A stretch of 64,000 nt of DNA from Marinobacterium profundum (GCF_001528745.1 NZ_BCNS01000091.1:124001-188000); one strand, 5' to 3'. Counted from the stretch's first letter, positions 21,326 through 34,696 are shown. The notes: generated by a model from the sequence alone, not told the origin. A program made the numbers and translations.

Positions 21326-22264
21326 TCATTTAGTTGATTGAGCAGGAACCTCAGCCGGGAAGCCCACTGCTGGCGAAACCACAGGGCCAGTCACAGGGCC
21401 TGAGCTGGATACCCACTGCACAGCGAGAATGCTGCCGAGCACTGCCACAAAGCCGAAGAGCGCAACGCCAGTCATGGCCTGGCCAAGCAGCGCCCAGCCC
21501 AGCACTACAGCCGTAAGCGGGCTCAGCAATCCCAGGGATGACACTGCCACGGGCGATAGCCGGGCAATACCGCGAAACCAGAGCACATAGGCCAGCAGGG
21601 CGCCAAACAGCGACAGATATACATAGCCCAGCAGCGCGCTGGTACTCAGAGGCGGCAGGGGCGGATCAACAAGCCAGGCAACCGGCAGCAGCATCAGCCC
21701 ACCCACCAATAGCTGCCAACCGGTAAAGGCCAGCAGGGGGACATCGGGCCTCCAGCGCCGCGTCAGAAAGGTACCACCGGCCATGCAGGCCGCCCCCACC
21801 AGTGCCGCCGCTATACCGACAAGATCCCAGTGGGCACCTGGCGCCAGCAGCAACGCAGCCATTCCCGCTACACCGATCAGGCTTGCCACAACCGCCAGCC
21901 AGGCCGGCTGGCGCCTGTCGACAGACCAGGCCAGACCCATAACCAGTAGCGGCTGAATAGCGCCCACAACGGCTGCCAGGCCACCGGGCAAGCGGTAGGC
22001 GGCGACAAAGAGTAACGCCTGAAAAACGCCAATATTGAGTGCGGCCAGTATAACTAGGCGCCCCCACTCAGGCCGGCGCAACAAATGACGCCCAAGCAGC
22101 ACCAGCACTATGCCGGCGGGAAGCGTGCGCAGCACCGCCGCGGTAAAAGGCCGGTCCGGCGGCAGCAGTTCGGTAGTCACTATATAGGTAGAACCCCAGA
22201 TGGCTGGCGCCAGGGCGGTGATCAGTACATCGATCCAGACGGGATGTTGTGTGCGATTGCTCAT
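21326..22264 (-). CDS. EamA/DMT-family transporter
   Basis: A 312-residue inner-membrane permease with two EamA repeats (about 10-140 and 150-285) and ten predicted helices. LAPAIWGSTYIVTTELLPPDRPFTAAVLRTLPAG is the typical first-repeat pattern, and SPVAVSSLGLLSPLTAVVLGWALLGQ the second. It is divergent from a MarR-family regulator and followed closely by a nitroreductase, an arrangement usual for inducible efflux or detoxification of small aromatic compounds. The substrate is unknown. Confidence 0.88.
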   Translation of the reverse strand: MSNRTQHPVWIDVLITALAPAIWGSTYIVTTELLPPDRPFTAAVLRTLPAGIVLVLLGRHLLRRPEWGRLVILAALNIGVFQALLFVAAYRLPGGLAAVVGAIQPLLVMGLAWSVDRRQPAWLAVVASLIGVAGMAALLLAPGAHWDLVGIAAALVGAACMAGGTFLTRRWRPDVPLLAFTGWQLLVGGLMLLPVAWLVDPPLPPLSTSALLGYVYLSLFGALLAYVLWFRGIARLSPVAVSSLGLLSPLTAVVLGWALLGQAMTGVALFGFVAVLGSILAVQWVSSSGPVTGPVVSPAVGFPAEVPAQSTK

Positions 22265-22269
22265 GATAT

Positions 22270-22330
22270 TATCTTCAATTCAAGATAAAAACCGAGTCTC
22301 GCATACAACTATCTTGATATCAAGATAGTT
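22270..22330. promoter_or_regulatory. Two MarR-type operators in the EamA/marR divergent gap
   Basis: A perfect 24-bp palindrome at 22307-22330 has the half-site ACTATCTTGA. A second, imperfect copy at 22270-22287 has TATCTT-N6-AAGATA and ends 6 bp from the EamA start. Both share the TATCTT/AAGATA arms, as expected for one dimeric MarR protein repressing both divergent promoters. Confidence 0.75.
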
Positions 22331-22378
22331 TCAACTGCGTAAGCCAAGCAATGAATTCGGCATTTAAGGAAGCCCAGC

Positions 22379-22900
22379 ATGAGTACAGAACGACAGCCCG
22401 ATGCCGTGGACGCCATCCTGAACCAATGGCGACGTGAGCGACCAGATCTGGACGTAAGCCCCATGGCCACCATAGGCCGCCTGAAACGTTGCTCTGCGCT
22501 GATGCAACGTCGACTGGATGAAGCCTTCTCGGCCTTTGGCCTGACTATCTGGGAATTTGATGTGCTGGCGACCCTGCGCCGCGCCGGCGCACCCCATTGC
22601 CTGGCCCCCACTGCACTGTTCTCAACCCTGATGGTCACCTCGGGTACCATGACCCACCGCATGCAGCGCCTGGAGGCCAGCGGCTGGGTAGAGCGGGTCG
22701 CCAATCCGGACGATGCCCGCGGCAAGCTGGTGCGGCTAACGCCGGCCGGGCTCGAATTGATTGATCGCGCAGTGGAGGCTCATGTGGAAAACGAGCATCG
22801 CATTCTGGCGCCTCTGAGTGCTGCCGAGCTGAACACTCTGGAAACCAGCCTCGCCGGGCTACTGGCAGTACTGGAACCCGGCAAAGACAGAGCCGATTAG
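22379..22900 (+). CDS. MarR-family transcriptional regulator
   Basis: A 173-residue dimeric winged-helix repressor. The core (about 35-150) contains LDEAFSAFGLTIWEFDVLATLRRAG, the recognition region LMVTSGTMTHRMQRLEASGWVER and the wing NPDDARGKLVRLTPAGLELIDRA. It starts 114 bp from the divergent EamA gene across two matched operators, so it probably represses both itself and the EamA-nitroreductase pair until a ligand binds. Confidence 0.93.
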   Translation: MSTERQPDAVDAILNQWRRERPDLDVSPMATIGRLKRCSALMQRRLDEAFSAFGLTIWEFDVLATLRRAGAPHCLAPTALFSTLMVTSGTMTHRMQRLEASGWVERVANPDDARGKLVRLTPAGLELIDRAVEAHVENEHRILAPLSAAELNTLETSLAGLLAVLEPGKDRAD

Positions 22901-23033
22901 CGTCTGCTGCAGTAGCAACCCTTGAGCAGCAACACACAGCTCCATCTCGCAGACGACATTGCTGTGAATGCTGCCGTCTTTAGGTGCGCAGACCATTCCA
23001 AATACAGGAACAATAAATTGCGTAGTTTGATTA

Positions 23034-23050
23034 TTCTATCGGTGATAGAA
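23034..23050. promoter_or_regulatory. Orphan LysR-type operator upstream of the GST gene
   Basis: Perfect inverted repeat TTCTATC-GGT-GATAGAA, with a T-N11-A core, 67 bp before the GST start. It resembles boxes of LysR regulators that control single GST or pirin-like genes. No LysR gene adjoins it, so the regulator would act in trans. Confidence 0.55.
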
Positions 23051-23116
23051 ACTATTTAGGCTGTAAGAACGCTCCAAAACGAGCGATCTGAATTTACCTG
23101 AACAGGAACTACGGCC

Positions 23117-23740
23117 ATGGCTATCAAGATTCATGATTTCCCGCTTTCGGGTCACGCCCATAGAGCGCGTCTGTTTGCGTCCCTGATTGGCGTTGATGTC
23201 GAACTTGTGTTCGTCGACCTGGCGGCAGGTGAGCACAAAACGCCTGAGTATCTGCACAAAGACAAATTCGGCCAGGTTCCCCTGCTGGAAGACGGTGACA
23301 CTATAGTCGCCGACTCAAATGCGATTCTGGTCTACCTGGCGAAGAAATTCGGCAAAACCGACTGGCTGCCGGAAGACCCAAAAGGCGCCGCCCAGGTGCA
23401 ACGCTGGCTTTCCATTGCCGCAGGCCAGATCGCGTACGGCCCGGCCGCCGCTCGCCTGATCACGCTTTTCGGTGCAAAACTGCATGCCGATGAAGTCATC
23501 GCGCGCGCCCATGCGGTGCTAAAGATTATTAACGAAGAGCTGCGGGAGCGTTTGTTCATCACTGGCAACAACATCACCATCGCGGACGTCGCCCTTTACA
23601 GCTATATAGCCAGTGCGCCTGAAGGCAATGTTGAGCTGTCACCCTATGGCAATATCAATAGTTGGCTGGCGCGCATAGAAGCTTTGCCAGGCTTTCTAGC
23701 CTTTCCCCAAAGCAACGTCGGGCTGCGCAAAAGCGCTTAG
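23117..23740 (+). CDS. Glutathione S-transferase family protein
   Basis: A 207-residue cytosolic protein with an N-terminal thioredoxin-like domain (about 3-80: [24 protein letters not shown], cis-Pro in [25 protein letters not shown]) and an all-helical C-terminal domain (about 90-200) with the [13 protein letters not shown]-capping box. Ser11 or His13 could play the catalytic role. Its substrate is unknown. It stands alone, with its own promoter region bearing a LysR-type box and a shared terminator with gyrB. Confidence 0.93.
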   Translation: MAIKIHDFPLSGHAHRARLFASLIGVDVELVFVDLAAGEHKTPEYLHKDKFGQVPLLEDGDTIVADSNAILVYLAKKFGKTDWLPEDPKGAAQVQRWLSIAAGQIAYGPAAARLITLFGAKLHADEVIARAHAVLKIINEELRERLFITGNNITIADVALYSYIASAPEGNVELSPYGNINSWLARIEALPGFLAFPQSNVGLRKSA

Positions 23741-23799
23741 TTCCAAACTGACAACTACGCTCACCCGGCGCACTGGCAGCTCCGCCCAAAAACCCCAAA

Positions 23800-23843
23800 A
23801 AAAAGCCCTCCCATCATGCAGACGCACGATGGGAGGGCTTTTT
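23800..23843. terminator. Bidirectional terminator between GST gene and gyrB
   Basis: Sixteen-bp stem AAAAAGCCCTCCCATC / GATGGGAGGGCTTTTT around a 12-nt loop. It works in either direction because each arm ends in an A/T tract. It lies between the convergent GST and gyrB genes. Confidence 0.95.
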
Positions 23844-23885
23844 CATGCAGCCGGCTTCCCTTAGCGGGATCCGGCGCTGGCGTCA

Positions 23886-26309
<2,424 letters not shown>

Positions 26310-26411
26310 TTATCTCCTGTTAACCTGGCAATCAGGCAGACCGTCCCGACCTGCCTAACGTCGCCCACTTAATCGGGCGGAAAATTCTGCGCGCACCCAT
26401 AGGGCATTACA

Positions 26412-26448
26412 GCCCCGCCCCGGCGCCAGAAAAGGTGCCGGGCAGGGC
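26412..26448. terminator. GC-rich hairpin between recF and gyrB
   Basis: Immediately after the recF stop, read on the minus strand, GCCCGGCACC pairs with GGCGCCGGGGC across a T-rich loop, with outer GCCC/GGGC pairing. There is no T-tail, so it may be a 3'-end stabiliser or a partial attenuator rather than a full terminator. Confidence 0.4.
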
Positions 26449-26450
26449 AT

Positions 26451-27542
26451 TTAATCAATTTGTGTCAGCGTCCCTGCCTCAACCCGAAAACGGCTAACAT
26501 CCGTCTGGGGTAACCAGAAGCCACCAAGGGCTCCGGGATCAACACAGGTGATAAAGCACTGATTGGAGGTTTCCTCCAGAAACTGGCAAAACAAACGGCA
26601 ATGCTGTTCATCCAGTTCCGACGGCAAATCGTCGATCAGGTAAATACAGGGGCGGTTATTCAAACGATAGAACAGGGCACCCTGGGCCAGTTTCAACGCG
26701 CTGACCACCAGTTTTTTCTGGCCGCGAGACAGTCGCTCAGCGGCACTTTGTCCATCCGTACGTACCCGCAAATCAGCCCGCTGCGGGCCGCTGCCGGTAA
26801 AACCCTGCTTCAGGTCGCGTGCGAAACCTTCTTCGAGCAATTCATCCAGCGGGGTTTTCCGATCCCAGCCCTGGCTGAATTTAAGCTCTACCGGTACGCC
26901 CCCCAGCAAGCGACTGAGAGTGGTTTCAAAATCAGGTTTTAGCAGCTCGATATAGCGTGCACGCAACGCCGTCATGCGCTCGGCATAGGTGACAAATTCT
27001 CTGTCCCACACACGCCGTAGCCGAGGGTCGATTTTACCACATTTAAGCAGTGAGTTTCGCTGTTTCAATATGCGCCTGAAGCCGCGCCACAGCTGGATAA
27101 AACTCGGGTCGGCATGAAACACGCCCCAGTCGATAAACTGGCGCCGCACACCGGGACTGCCCTCTAGCAATTGGAAGGTATCGGAGTCTATAACCTGCAG
27201 GGGTAATAGCTGGGCCAGCTCGGACAGACCAAGCGTCTGGCCGGCATGGCGAATGCGCACATCACCGTCTGGACGCCGCTCCACCCCAAGGGGGTGCTGA
27301 TCGCCCTTGCCCATGGGATCAATCTGGGCGAATACCAGGCAGTTGTCAGCACCGCTTTGCAGCAAATGGCGGAACTGGCTGGTACGAAAGGATCGGGTCA
27401 TGCCCAGAAAGTGCAGCGCTTCCAGCAGGCTGGTTTTGCCACTGCCATTGTCGCCGCTGATAATGTTGATCCGCGGCGACGGCGTGATTCGCACATCCGA
27501 CAGATTGCGAACGTGCTGAACATGAAGGCTTTTTATCGGCAT
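26451..27542 (-). CDS. recF: Recombination mediator RecF
   Basis: SMC-like ATPase that works with RecOR to load RecA at ssDNA gaps. The 363 residues show Walker A SGDNGSGKTSLLEALHFLG (about 29-47), the ABC signature RLSRGQKKLVVSALKLAQG (about 277-295) and Walker B YLIDDLPSELDEQH (about 308-321). It is 46 bp downstream of dnaN in the same direction, as in nearly all gammaproteobacteria. Confidence 0.97.
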   Translation of the reverse strand: MPIKSLHVQHVRNLSDVRITPSPRINIISGDNGSGKTSLLEALHFLGMTRSFRTSQFRHLLQSGADNCLVFAQIDPMGKGDQHPLGVERRPDGDVRIRHAGQTLGLSELAQLLPLQVIDSDTFQLLEGSPGVRRQFIDWGVFHADPSFIQLWRGFRRILKQRNSLLKCGKIDPRLRRVWDREFVTYAERMTALRARYIELLKPDFETTLSRLLGGVPVELKFSQGWDRKTPLDELLEEGFARDLKQGFTGSGPQRADLRVRTDGQSAAERLSRGQKKLVVSALKLAQGALFYRLNNRPCIYLIDDLPSELDEQHCRLFCQFLEETSNQCFITCVDPGALGGFWLPQTDVSRFRVEAGTLTQID

Positions 27543-27588
27543 AAAGAAATAGCCGAGTCTCTCAACCCGGCCCTGCGAGGAACGCTGA

Positions 27589-28692
27589 TCACATGCGCAT
27601 CGGCATCACGACATAGAGGCTATCCGCCTCGTCGATACCTTCGATCAAGGCACTGCTGTTGGCATCGGACAGCGTGAAACGCACCGTTTCCGAATTCAGA
27701 ATCGACAGGCTGTCGAGCAGATAGTTAACGTTAAAACCGATTTCCAGCGACTCGCCATCGTAGTCCACCGCCACGGTTTCTTCGGCTTCTTCCTGTTCCG
27801 GGTTATTGGCCATAACCTGCAGGAAACCGCTGGTCAGCAGCAGACGCACACCGCGGTACTTCTCGTTCGACAATATGGCGATACGGCTCAACACCTGGCG
27901 CAGCACCTGGCGATCACCGAGCATGTATTTGTTGCCATTGCGCGGGATAACACGCTGATAATCCGGAAACTTGCCATCAACCAGCTTGGAGGTGAAGATG
28001 AAATCACCCACATGGGCGCGAATATGGTTGGCCCCAATCAGCAGGCGCACACCGTCTTCACCGCTTTGCAGCAGACGCGCCAGCTCAAGGATACCCTTGC
28101 GCGGCACTATGATCTGATGGCTGCTGTCGCTATCAGCCACAACATCGGCAACACAGGTCGCCAGACGGTGTCCGTCGGTAGAGACGGCGCGCAGCTGCCC
28201 GTTGGCGACTTCCAGCAACATGCCGTTGAGGTAGTAGCGTACATCCTGCTGCGCCATGGAGAAGCCGGTCTGATCGATGAGGTGGCGCAGGTGCCCCTGG
28301 GTCAGATTCAGATCCAGCGCCTGAGGGCTGTCTTCCACATTGGGGAACTCGGCCGCCGGCAGCGTCGACAGACTGAAGCGACTGCGCCCGGCCTTGATCA
28401 CCATCTTCTGGCCGCTCAGGGCAAGCTCAATGCGAGCATCGTCCGGCAGCGACTTGCAGATATCCATCAGCTTGCGCGCAGGCACAGTAATGGAACCCCC
28501 CTCGGCCGGCTCATCCAGCGTCACACGACCCACGAGCTCGACCTCAAGGTCGGTCCCGGTCATGGACAGCTGGTCACCCTCGGCTACCAGCAGTATGTTG
28601 GACAGCACCGGCAAGGTCTGACGACGTTCGACGACACCGGCGACCAGCTGCAGGGGTTTGATTAACGCTTCGCGCGATATGACGAATCTCAT
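27589..28692 (-). CDS. dnaN: DNA polymerase III beta sliding clamp
   Basis: Ring-shaped processivity clamp of the replicase. The 367 residues are the standard length and comprise three clamp folds (about 1-120, 125-245, 250-367). MRFVISREALIKPLQLVAGVVERRQTLPVLSNILL and the C-terminal LYVVMPMRM, which forms part of the partner-binding pocket, are unmistakable. It lies 28 bp after dnaA and is probably co-transcribed with dnaA and recF. Confidence 0.98.
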   Translation of the reverse strand: MRFVISREALIKPLQLVAGVVERRQTLPVLSNILLVAEGDQLSMTGTDLEVELVGRVTLDEPAEGGSITVPARKLMDICKSLPDDARIELALSGQKMVIKAGRSRFSLSTLPAAEFPNVEDSPQALDLNLTQGHLRHLIDQTGFSMAQQDVRYYLNGMLLEVANGQLRAVSTDGHRLATCVADVVADSDSSHQIIVPRKGILELARLLQSGEDGVRLLIGANHIRAHVGDFIFTSKLVDGKFPDYQRVIPRNGNKYMLGDRQVLRQVLSRIAILSNEKYRGVRLLLTSGFLQVMANNPEQEEAEETVAVDYDGESLEIGFNVNYLLDSLSILNSETVRFTLSDANSSALIEGIDEADSLYVVMPMRM

Positions 28693-28720
28693 GGCGATCT
28701 ACCTTGCTCCGATCCGATAA

Positions 28721-30292
28721 CTACGCCGTCAGGTGACGCAGCAGGTTCTGATAATCTTCTCTGATGTCCGTATCAATTTCCCGTAGCTCCTTGATCTTGC
28801 GACAGGCATGCAACACGGTAGTATGATCACGACCCCCAAACGCATTGCCGATTTCAGGCAGACTGTGGTTAGTCAGCTCTTTCGACAAACTCATCGCGAC
28901 CTGCCGGGGCCGGGCAATAGACCGGCTGCGGCGCTTGGAAAGCAGATCGGACATTTTAATCTTGTAGTAATCGGCTACAACCCGCTGAATATTATCAATA
29001 CTAACTTGTTTGTCCTGCAAAGCCAGCAGGTCTTTCAGCGACTCTTTAATGAAGGGCGTACTAATAACGCTGCCGGTAAAATGTGCGTTGGCAATAACGC
29101 GCTTTAAGGCACCTTCAAGTTCACGCACGTTAGAGCGGATTTTCTGCGCCAGGAAGAAGGCAGCATCATCCGGCAGGATAATCTTGGCTTCTTCAGCCTT
29201 CTTCATCACGATGGCAACGCGGGTTTCCAGCTCCGGCGGCTCAATGGCGACCGTTAGCCCCCAGCCAAAGCGGGATTTCAGTCGTTCTTCAACGCCATTA
29301 ATTTCCTTGGGGTAGCGGTCACTGGTCAGAATCATCTGCTGACCGCCTTCAAGCAGGGCGTTAAAGGTGTGGAAAAACTCTTCCTGCGAACGCTCCTTGC
29401 CGGCGAAGAACTGAATATCATCGATCAGCAACGCATCCACAGAGCGGTAATAGCGTTTGAAGTCATTAATCGCATTTAGCTGCAGCGCCTTCACCATATC
29501 GGCAACAAAACGCTCGGAGTGCAGATAAACGATACGGGCATTGGGATTGCGCTTGAGCATTTCAGCGCCCACGGCGTGCATCAAATGCGTTTTACCCAGA
29601 CCTACGCCACCATATATAAAGAGGGGGTTGTAGGAGCCGCCCGGATTGTCAGCCACCTGCTGCGCGGCCGCCAGCGCCAGCTGATTCGACTTACCACCCA
29701 CGAAGGACTGGAAGGTAAAGGACGGGTTGAGGTTGGACTGATGCCGCACACCGCCCTCAACCTCAACCACCTTGCGATCGTGTCGCGGACTCATGGTCGT
29801 CGCGAACACCGGCTCGGCAGGCGCCATATCCAGCTCTAGCTGTGGCTCTGGAACTCTGGGCAAAGCCTCGGGCTGATATTCCTGTTCCTGGGGCGCAGCA
29901 TTGTAACGTTGCTGCATCGGTGCCGAGGCCGGCTCGCTGCTATAGGCAGGCTCTGGATAGGCCGGTGCCGGGTCCCGCGGCGGTGCCGCCGGACGGGTAC
30001 GCAGTGGCGCCATGGCAGGGCGGGAAGGAGAACGCAAGGCTCCGCCTTGCTGGGCGACTTCCAGCCGCACATCGGCACCGACATCCCCGGTGACATCACA
30101 GACCACCTGGCGAATACGGTTAAGGAAACGGTCATTCACCCAGTCACGCACAAAGCGGTTCGGCGCCATGAGAACAAGCAGGCTGTCACGACCAGGCTCC
30201 GCCTTTAAAGGGCGAATCCAGGTGTTGTACTGCTGAGCCGGGAACTCCTCCTGCAGACTCTTCAAGCACTGTTCCCAAAGCTCGGTGGACAT
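28721..30292 (-). CDS. dnaA: Chromosomal replication initiator DnaA
   Basis: AAA+ initiator that binds DnaA boxes and opens oriC. The 523-residue product has domain I ([28 protein letters not shown], 2-29), a long Pro/Ala/Gln-rich domain II (about 90-185), domain III with Walker [16 protein letters not shown] and Walker [23 protein letters not shown], and domain IV ending in the box-reading signature [15 protein letters not shown]. The frame is open from 30331, but the ATG at 30292 has AGGAGA six bases upstream and starts exactly where homologues begin. A perfect DnaA box lies 75 bp upstream, suited to autoregulation. Confidence 0.98.
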   Translation of the reverse strand: MSTELWEQCLKSLQEEFPAQQYNTWIRPLKAEPGRDSLLVLMAPNRFVRDWVNDRFLNRIRQVVCDVTGDVGADVRLEVAQQGGALRSPSRPAMAPLRTRPAAPPRDPAPAYPEPAYSSEPASAPMQQRYNAAPQEQEYQPEALPRVPEPQLELDMAPAEPVFATTMSPRHDRKVVEVEGGVRHQSNLNPSFTFQSFVGGKSNQLALAAAQQVADNPGGSYNPLFIYGGVGLGKTHLMHAVGAEMLKRNPNARIVYLHSERFVADMVKALQLNAINDFKRYYRSVDALLIDDIQFFAGKERSQEEFFHTFNALLEGGQQMILTSDRYPKEINGVEERLKSRFGWGLTVAIEPPELETRVAIVMKKAEEAKIILPDDAAFFLAQKIRSNVRELEGALKRVIANAHFTGSVISTPFIKESLKDLLALQDKQVSIDNIQRVVADYYKIKMSDLLSKRRSRSIARPRQVAMSLSKELTNHSLPEIGNAFGGRDHTTVLHACRKIKELREIDTDIREDYQNLLRHLTA

Positions 30293-31024
<732 letters not shown>

Positions 31025-31056
31025 TGCATACAACGCTTATGGTCTGGTAGCAGTGG

Positions 31057-31431
31057 ATGGCCGGATTCGAATATCCTCGCCAGCTCAGGATTCTGACTGG
31101 CGAGGGCTTTCAGAAGGTTTTTGATAAAGTCTCTCTGAAAGTCCCTGATCAGCCCATATTGATACTTGCCAGCTTCAACGAGCTCGATCACCCCCGTATC
31201 GGGTTTGTCATCTCCAAAAAAAATGTACGTCGTGCTGTGAAACGCAATCGTATTCGACGTATCATTCGCGAGTCATTTCGCCTTAATCAGCATAATCTTC
31301 CCCCGGTTGATCTCGTAATTCTGGCACGCAAAGGCCTGGATGAGCTTGAACCCGAAGAAGTGCATCAGCTAATGAAAAAATGCTGGTCACGGCTGAAACA
31401 CAAGGCAAAAAAAGCTAACCCGCAGAGATAA
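31057..31431 (+). CDS. rnpA: Ribonuclease P protein component
   Basis: Basic protein cofactor that assists the RNase P RNA in maturing tRNA 5' ends. The 124 residues carry the hallmark RNR motif ISKKNVRRAVKRNRIRRIIRESFR (about 52-75). The length is normal. It lies between rpmH and yidC with only 13 bp to yidC, leaving no room for yidD, which sits here in most relatives. Confidence 0.97.
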   Translation: MAGFEYPRQLRILTGEGFQKVFDKVSLKVPDQPILILASFNELDHPRIGFVISKKNVRRAVKRNRIRRIIRESFRLNQHNLPPVDLVILARKGLDELEPEEVHQLMKKCWSRLKHKAKKANPQR

Positions 31432-31444
31432 TGGTCCTTACGCC

Positions 31445-33127
31445 ATGGATGTAAAGCGAGTCATATCATTTGCTGCCCTTGCACTGATTTCCTATGTGCT
31501 GGTGCTGCAGTGGAACGAAGATTACGGGTCAAAACCCGTCGCTCCCGCAAGCCAGACATCCGTTTCGGCCTATAGCAGTCCTGACGGTGACGAACTGCCC
31601 TCGGCAGACGTAACCACCGCAATCCAAAATGCGGAACTCCCGGCGACAGGCACAGAAACCACCCCAACCGCCGCAGTCAAATCCCGTCTGATCAACATCA
31701 AGACTGATGTACTGGACGTGCTTGTTGACACTACCGGTGGCGACATCATTCAGGTTGCACTGCCCCAATACAAAGCGACAATCGACTCTGATGCGTCCTT
31801 CGTACTGCTGGAGCAAACTGCCAATCGAACCTATGTTGCCCAAAGCGGACTCGTTGGTGCCAATGGCCCCGACGCCGCCACTTCCGGCCGCCCGGTGTAT
31901 GCCGTTGAAGGCGCCGAGTTTGATTTAGGTGCCGCCGATACCCTGAACGTAGACCTGAGCTTCACCGATGCCGCTGGCGTCAAGGTGATCAAGCGCTACA
32001 GCTTCACCAAGGGTTCATACCAGATCGGCCTGGAATATATCGTCGACAACCAGAGCCAGCAGAGCTGGACCGCCAACCTGTTTGGCCAGATCAAGCGTGA
32101 CCGCAGTGAAGACCCTGCCGCCACTACTGATATGGGCATGCAGTCGTACCTGGGTCCGATATTCTCCACCGCCGAGAACAACTACCAGAAATATGATTTC
32201 GACGACATCGATGACGGCGCCTTCAAGCAGCGCTCCGCCGATGGCTGGGTCGCCATGGTGCAGCACTACTTCATCAGTGCCTGGATTCCGGCCCCAGGCG
32301 CCGAATACACCTACAGCACCCGCAAGCAGAACGGCAACTACATCGCAGGCTTCGTATCTCCTGCTATGACGGTAGCGCCTGGCCAGCAGCAGACAGTGAA
32401 AGCCACCTTCTTCGCCGGTCCCAAGGACCAGGAGCAGCTGGTTGCCGCGCAGGAAGACCTGCAGCTGACCGTCGATTACGGCTGGCTCTGGTGGATCGCC
32501 TCGCCGCTGCACTCGCTGCTGACATGGATTCACGGTCTGCTGGGCAACTGGGGTCTGGCCATCATCGCCATTACCATTCTGGTGAAGGGTGCGCTGTTCC
32601 AGCTTAATGCCAAAGCATTCAAATCCATGGCCAACATGCGCAAGTTTGGCCCGGAAATGCAGCGTCTGAAGGAACTCTATGGCGACGACCGCCAGAAGAT
32701 GTCCCAGGAAATGATGGCGCTGTACAAGAAAGAGAAGATCAACCCGCTGGGCGGCTGCCTGCCGATGGTTGCACAGATGCCGATCTTCATCGCCCTGTAC
32801 TGGGTTCTGATGGAATCCGTTGAGCTGCGCCAGGCTGACTTCCTCTATCTGGCTGACCTCTCCGCCAAGGATCCGTACTTCATACTGCCGATCCTGATGG
32901 GCGTGAGCATGTTCATCCAGCAGTCGCTCAACCCGTCTCCGCCGGATCCAATGCAGGCGAAGATCATGAAGATGCTGCCTATCGTCTTCACTTTCTTCTT
33001 CCTCTGGTTCCCCTCCGGTCTGACGCTGTACTGGGTGGTCAACAACATCCTGTCGATCGCACAGCAGTATGTGATCAACAAGCAGATCGAAGGCGGCGGC
33101 AAGAAAGAAGTCAAAGCCAGCAGCTAA
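31445..33127 (+). CDS. yidC: Membrane protein insertase YidC
   Basis: Inner-membrane insertase for Sec-dependent and Sec-independent proteins, including ATP synthase subunit c. The 560 residues have an N-terminal helix (about 6-24), a large periplasmic domain (about 60-335) and the conserved five-helix core (about 350-545: [32 protein letters not shown], with the lipid-facing hydrophilic groove Arg in this region replaced or shifted; and [23 protein letters not shown]). The C-terminus ends KKEVKASS. It is followed by a strong terminator, then mnmE. Confidence 0.98.
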   Translation: MDVKRVISFAALALISYVLVLQWNEDYGSKPVAPASQTSVSAYSSPDGDELPSADVTTAIQNAELPATGTETTPTAAVKSRLINIKTDVLDVLVDTTGGDIIQVALPQYKATIDSDASFVLLEQTANRTYVAQSGLVGANGPDAATSGRPVYAVEGAEFDLGAADTLNVDLSFTDAAGVKVIKRYSFTKGSYQIGLEYIVDNQSQQSWTANLFGQIKRDRSEDPAATTDMGMQSYLGPIFSTAENNYQKYDFDDIDDGAFKQRSADGWVAMVQHYFISAWIPAPGAEYTYSTRKQNGNYIAGFVSPAMTVAPGQQQTVKATFFAGPKDQEQLVAAQEDLQLTVDYGWLWWIASPLHSLLTWIHGLLGNWGLAIIAITILVKGALFQLNAKAFKSMANMRKFGPEMQRLKELYGDDRQKMSQEMMALYKKEKINPLGGCLPMVAQMPIFIALYWVLMESVELRQADFLYLADLSAKDPYFILPILMGVSMFIQQSLNPSPPDPMQAKIMKMLPIVFTFFFLWFPSGLTLYWVVNNILSIAQQYVINKQIEGGGKKEVKASS

Positions 33128-33141
33128 CAGGCTGCATCAAG

Positions 33142-33166
33142 AAAGGCCCCTTCGGGGGCCTTTTTT
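33142..33166 (+). terminator. Terminator after yidC
   Basis: Stem AAAGGCCCC / GGGGCCTTT with a TTCG tetraloop and six T residues, 15 bp after the yidC stop. It separates yidC from mnmE, which therefore needs some read-through or its own promoter. Confidence 0.93.
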
Positions 33167-33248
33167 CGTTAGACGCGGCCCACGCAGAAGTACATCCTTG
33201 AGGTGCTCTGTGCATCACCGTACCTGCCCAAACCGGAACAGAACGCCC

Positions 33249-34616
33249 ATGAGCCCAATCAATCAGGACACCATCGCAGCCCAGGCCACAGCACCCGGTC
33301 GTGGTGGCGTCGGCATTATCCGCGTTTCCGGACGCAAGGCCGCCGCCATCGCCCAGAGCGTTCTCGGTCTGAGTCCCAAGCCACGCTATGCCCACTACGG
33401 CCCGTTCCGCGATACAGACGGGCAGGAGATTGATCAGGGCATCGCGCTATATTTCCCGGGGCCCAATTCCTTTACCGGCGAAGACGTACTGGAGCTGCAG
33501 GGTCATGGCGGTCCGGTAGTGATGGATTTTCTGCTTAAGCGAGTACTCACACTCGGCGCCAGGCTTGCCAAGCCTGGCGAATTTTCCGAGCGCGCCTTCC
33601 TCAATGACAAGCTCGACCTGGCCCAGGCAGAGGCGATTGCCGACCTGATTGACGCCAGCTCCGTGCAGGCAGCCCAAAGTGCGCTGCGCTCTCTGCAGGG
33701 CGAGTTCTCGCGCCGCATCCATGCGTTGGTCGAAGCCCTGATACAGCTGCGTATCTACGTTGAGGCAGCGATTGATTTTCCCGAGGAGGAAATCGACTTC
33801 CTTGCCGATGGCAAGGTACTGGGCGATCTGCTGCAGATCATCGATCAGCTGGAGGCGGTACAGAACGAAGCGCGCCAGGGCAGCCTGCTGCGCGAAGGCA
33901 TGAACGTAGTAATCGCCGGGCGCCCCAATGCCGGCAAGTCCAGCCTGCTGAATGCGCTGGCCGGGCGTGAAACCGCCATTGTTACCGATATCGCCGGCAC
34001 CACCCGGGATGTCCTGCGCGAGCACATTCATATCGATGGCATGCCGCTGCACATTATCGACACCGCAGGCCTGCGCGATGCACCCGATGAAGTTGAACGC
34101 ATAGGTATCGACCGTGCCTGGCAGGAGATTCGCAAGGCCGATCGCATCCTGATGATGGCCGACAGCACCCAGACCAGCGCCACCGAACCGGATGAACTCT
34201 GGCACGATTTCGTCGAGCACCTGCCCGATCTGTCGAAAGTTACAGTGATCCGCAACAAGGCCGATATCAGCGGTGAAGAACCAGGTAAAAAACAGGTTGG
34301 TGAGCACACGCTTATCTCTCTGTCCGCTAAAAGCGGGCAGGGTATAGAGGTACTGCGCGAGCATCTGAAAGACTGCATGGGTTTCCAGAGCACCACCGAA
34401 GGCGGTTTTATGGCACGGCGACGCCATCTGGATGCGCTTGAGCGTGCCCATGAACTGCTGCACACCGGCCGCGACCAGCTTGAACATATGGGGGCCGGCG
34501 AACTGCTGGCCGAAGACCTGCGCCAGGCCCAGCAGGTGCTGAACGAGATCACCGGCGAGTTCAGTTCCGATGACCTGCTCGGGCGTATCTTCTCGAGCTT
34601 CTGTATCGGCAAGTAA
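33249..34616 (+). CDS. mnmE: tRNA modification GTPase MnmE
   Basis: Works with MnmG to place cmnm5 groups on U34 of certain tRNAs. The 455-residue product has an N-terminal formyl-THF-binding domain (about 1-118), helical domain, G domain with G1 [16 protein letters not shown] (about 223-238), G3 DTAGL and G4 NKAD, and the C-terminal FCIGK with its functional Cys. The open frame extends upstream to 33198, but [20 protein letters not shown] at 33249 is where homologues start. Its partner mnmG lies 5.3 kb away beyond an accessory insert and the oriC candidate. Confidence 0.98.
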   Translation: MSPINQDTIAAQATAPGRGGVGIIRVSGRKAAAIAQSVLGLSPKPRYAHYGPFRDTDGQEIDQGIALYFPGPNSFTGEDVLELQGHGGPVVMDFLLKRVLTLGARLAKPGEFSERAFLNDKLDLAQAEAIADLIDASSVQAAQSALRSLQGEFSRRIHALVEALIQLRIYVEAAIDFPEEEIDFLADGKVLGDLLQIIDQLEAVQNEARQGSLLREGMNVVIAGRPNAGKSSLLNALAGRETAIVTDIAGTTRDVLREHIHIDGMPLHIIDTAGLRDAPDEVERIGIDRAWQEIRKADRILMMADSTQTSATEPDELWHDFVEHLPDLSKVTVIRNKADISGEEPGKKQVGEHTLISLSAKSGQGIEVLREHLKDCMGFQSTTEGGFMARRRHLDALERAHELLHTGRDQLEHMGAGELLAEDLRQAQQVLNEITGEFSSDDLLGRIFSSFCIGK

Positions 34617-34630
34617 GACTGTGAACACAG

Positions 34631-34670
34631 AAAAGCCCGCGACCGGCATAGCACCGGTCGCGGGCTTTTT
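34631..34670. terminator. Bidirectional terminator between mnmE and BCCT gene
   Basis: Sixteen-bp stem AAAAGCCCGCGACCGG / CCGGTCGCGGGCTTTT with a 7-nt loop, between convergent mnmE and the BCCT transporter gene. Confidence 0.95.
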
Positions 34671-34696
34671 AATGCGTTACCTTTTCAGGCAAGGAT

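Noticed and set aside
33447-34649. 400-codon minus-strand frame over mnmE
   Set aside because: Antisense to mnmE, which has all GTPase motifs.
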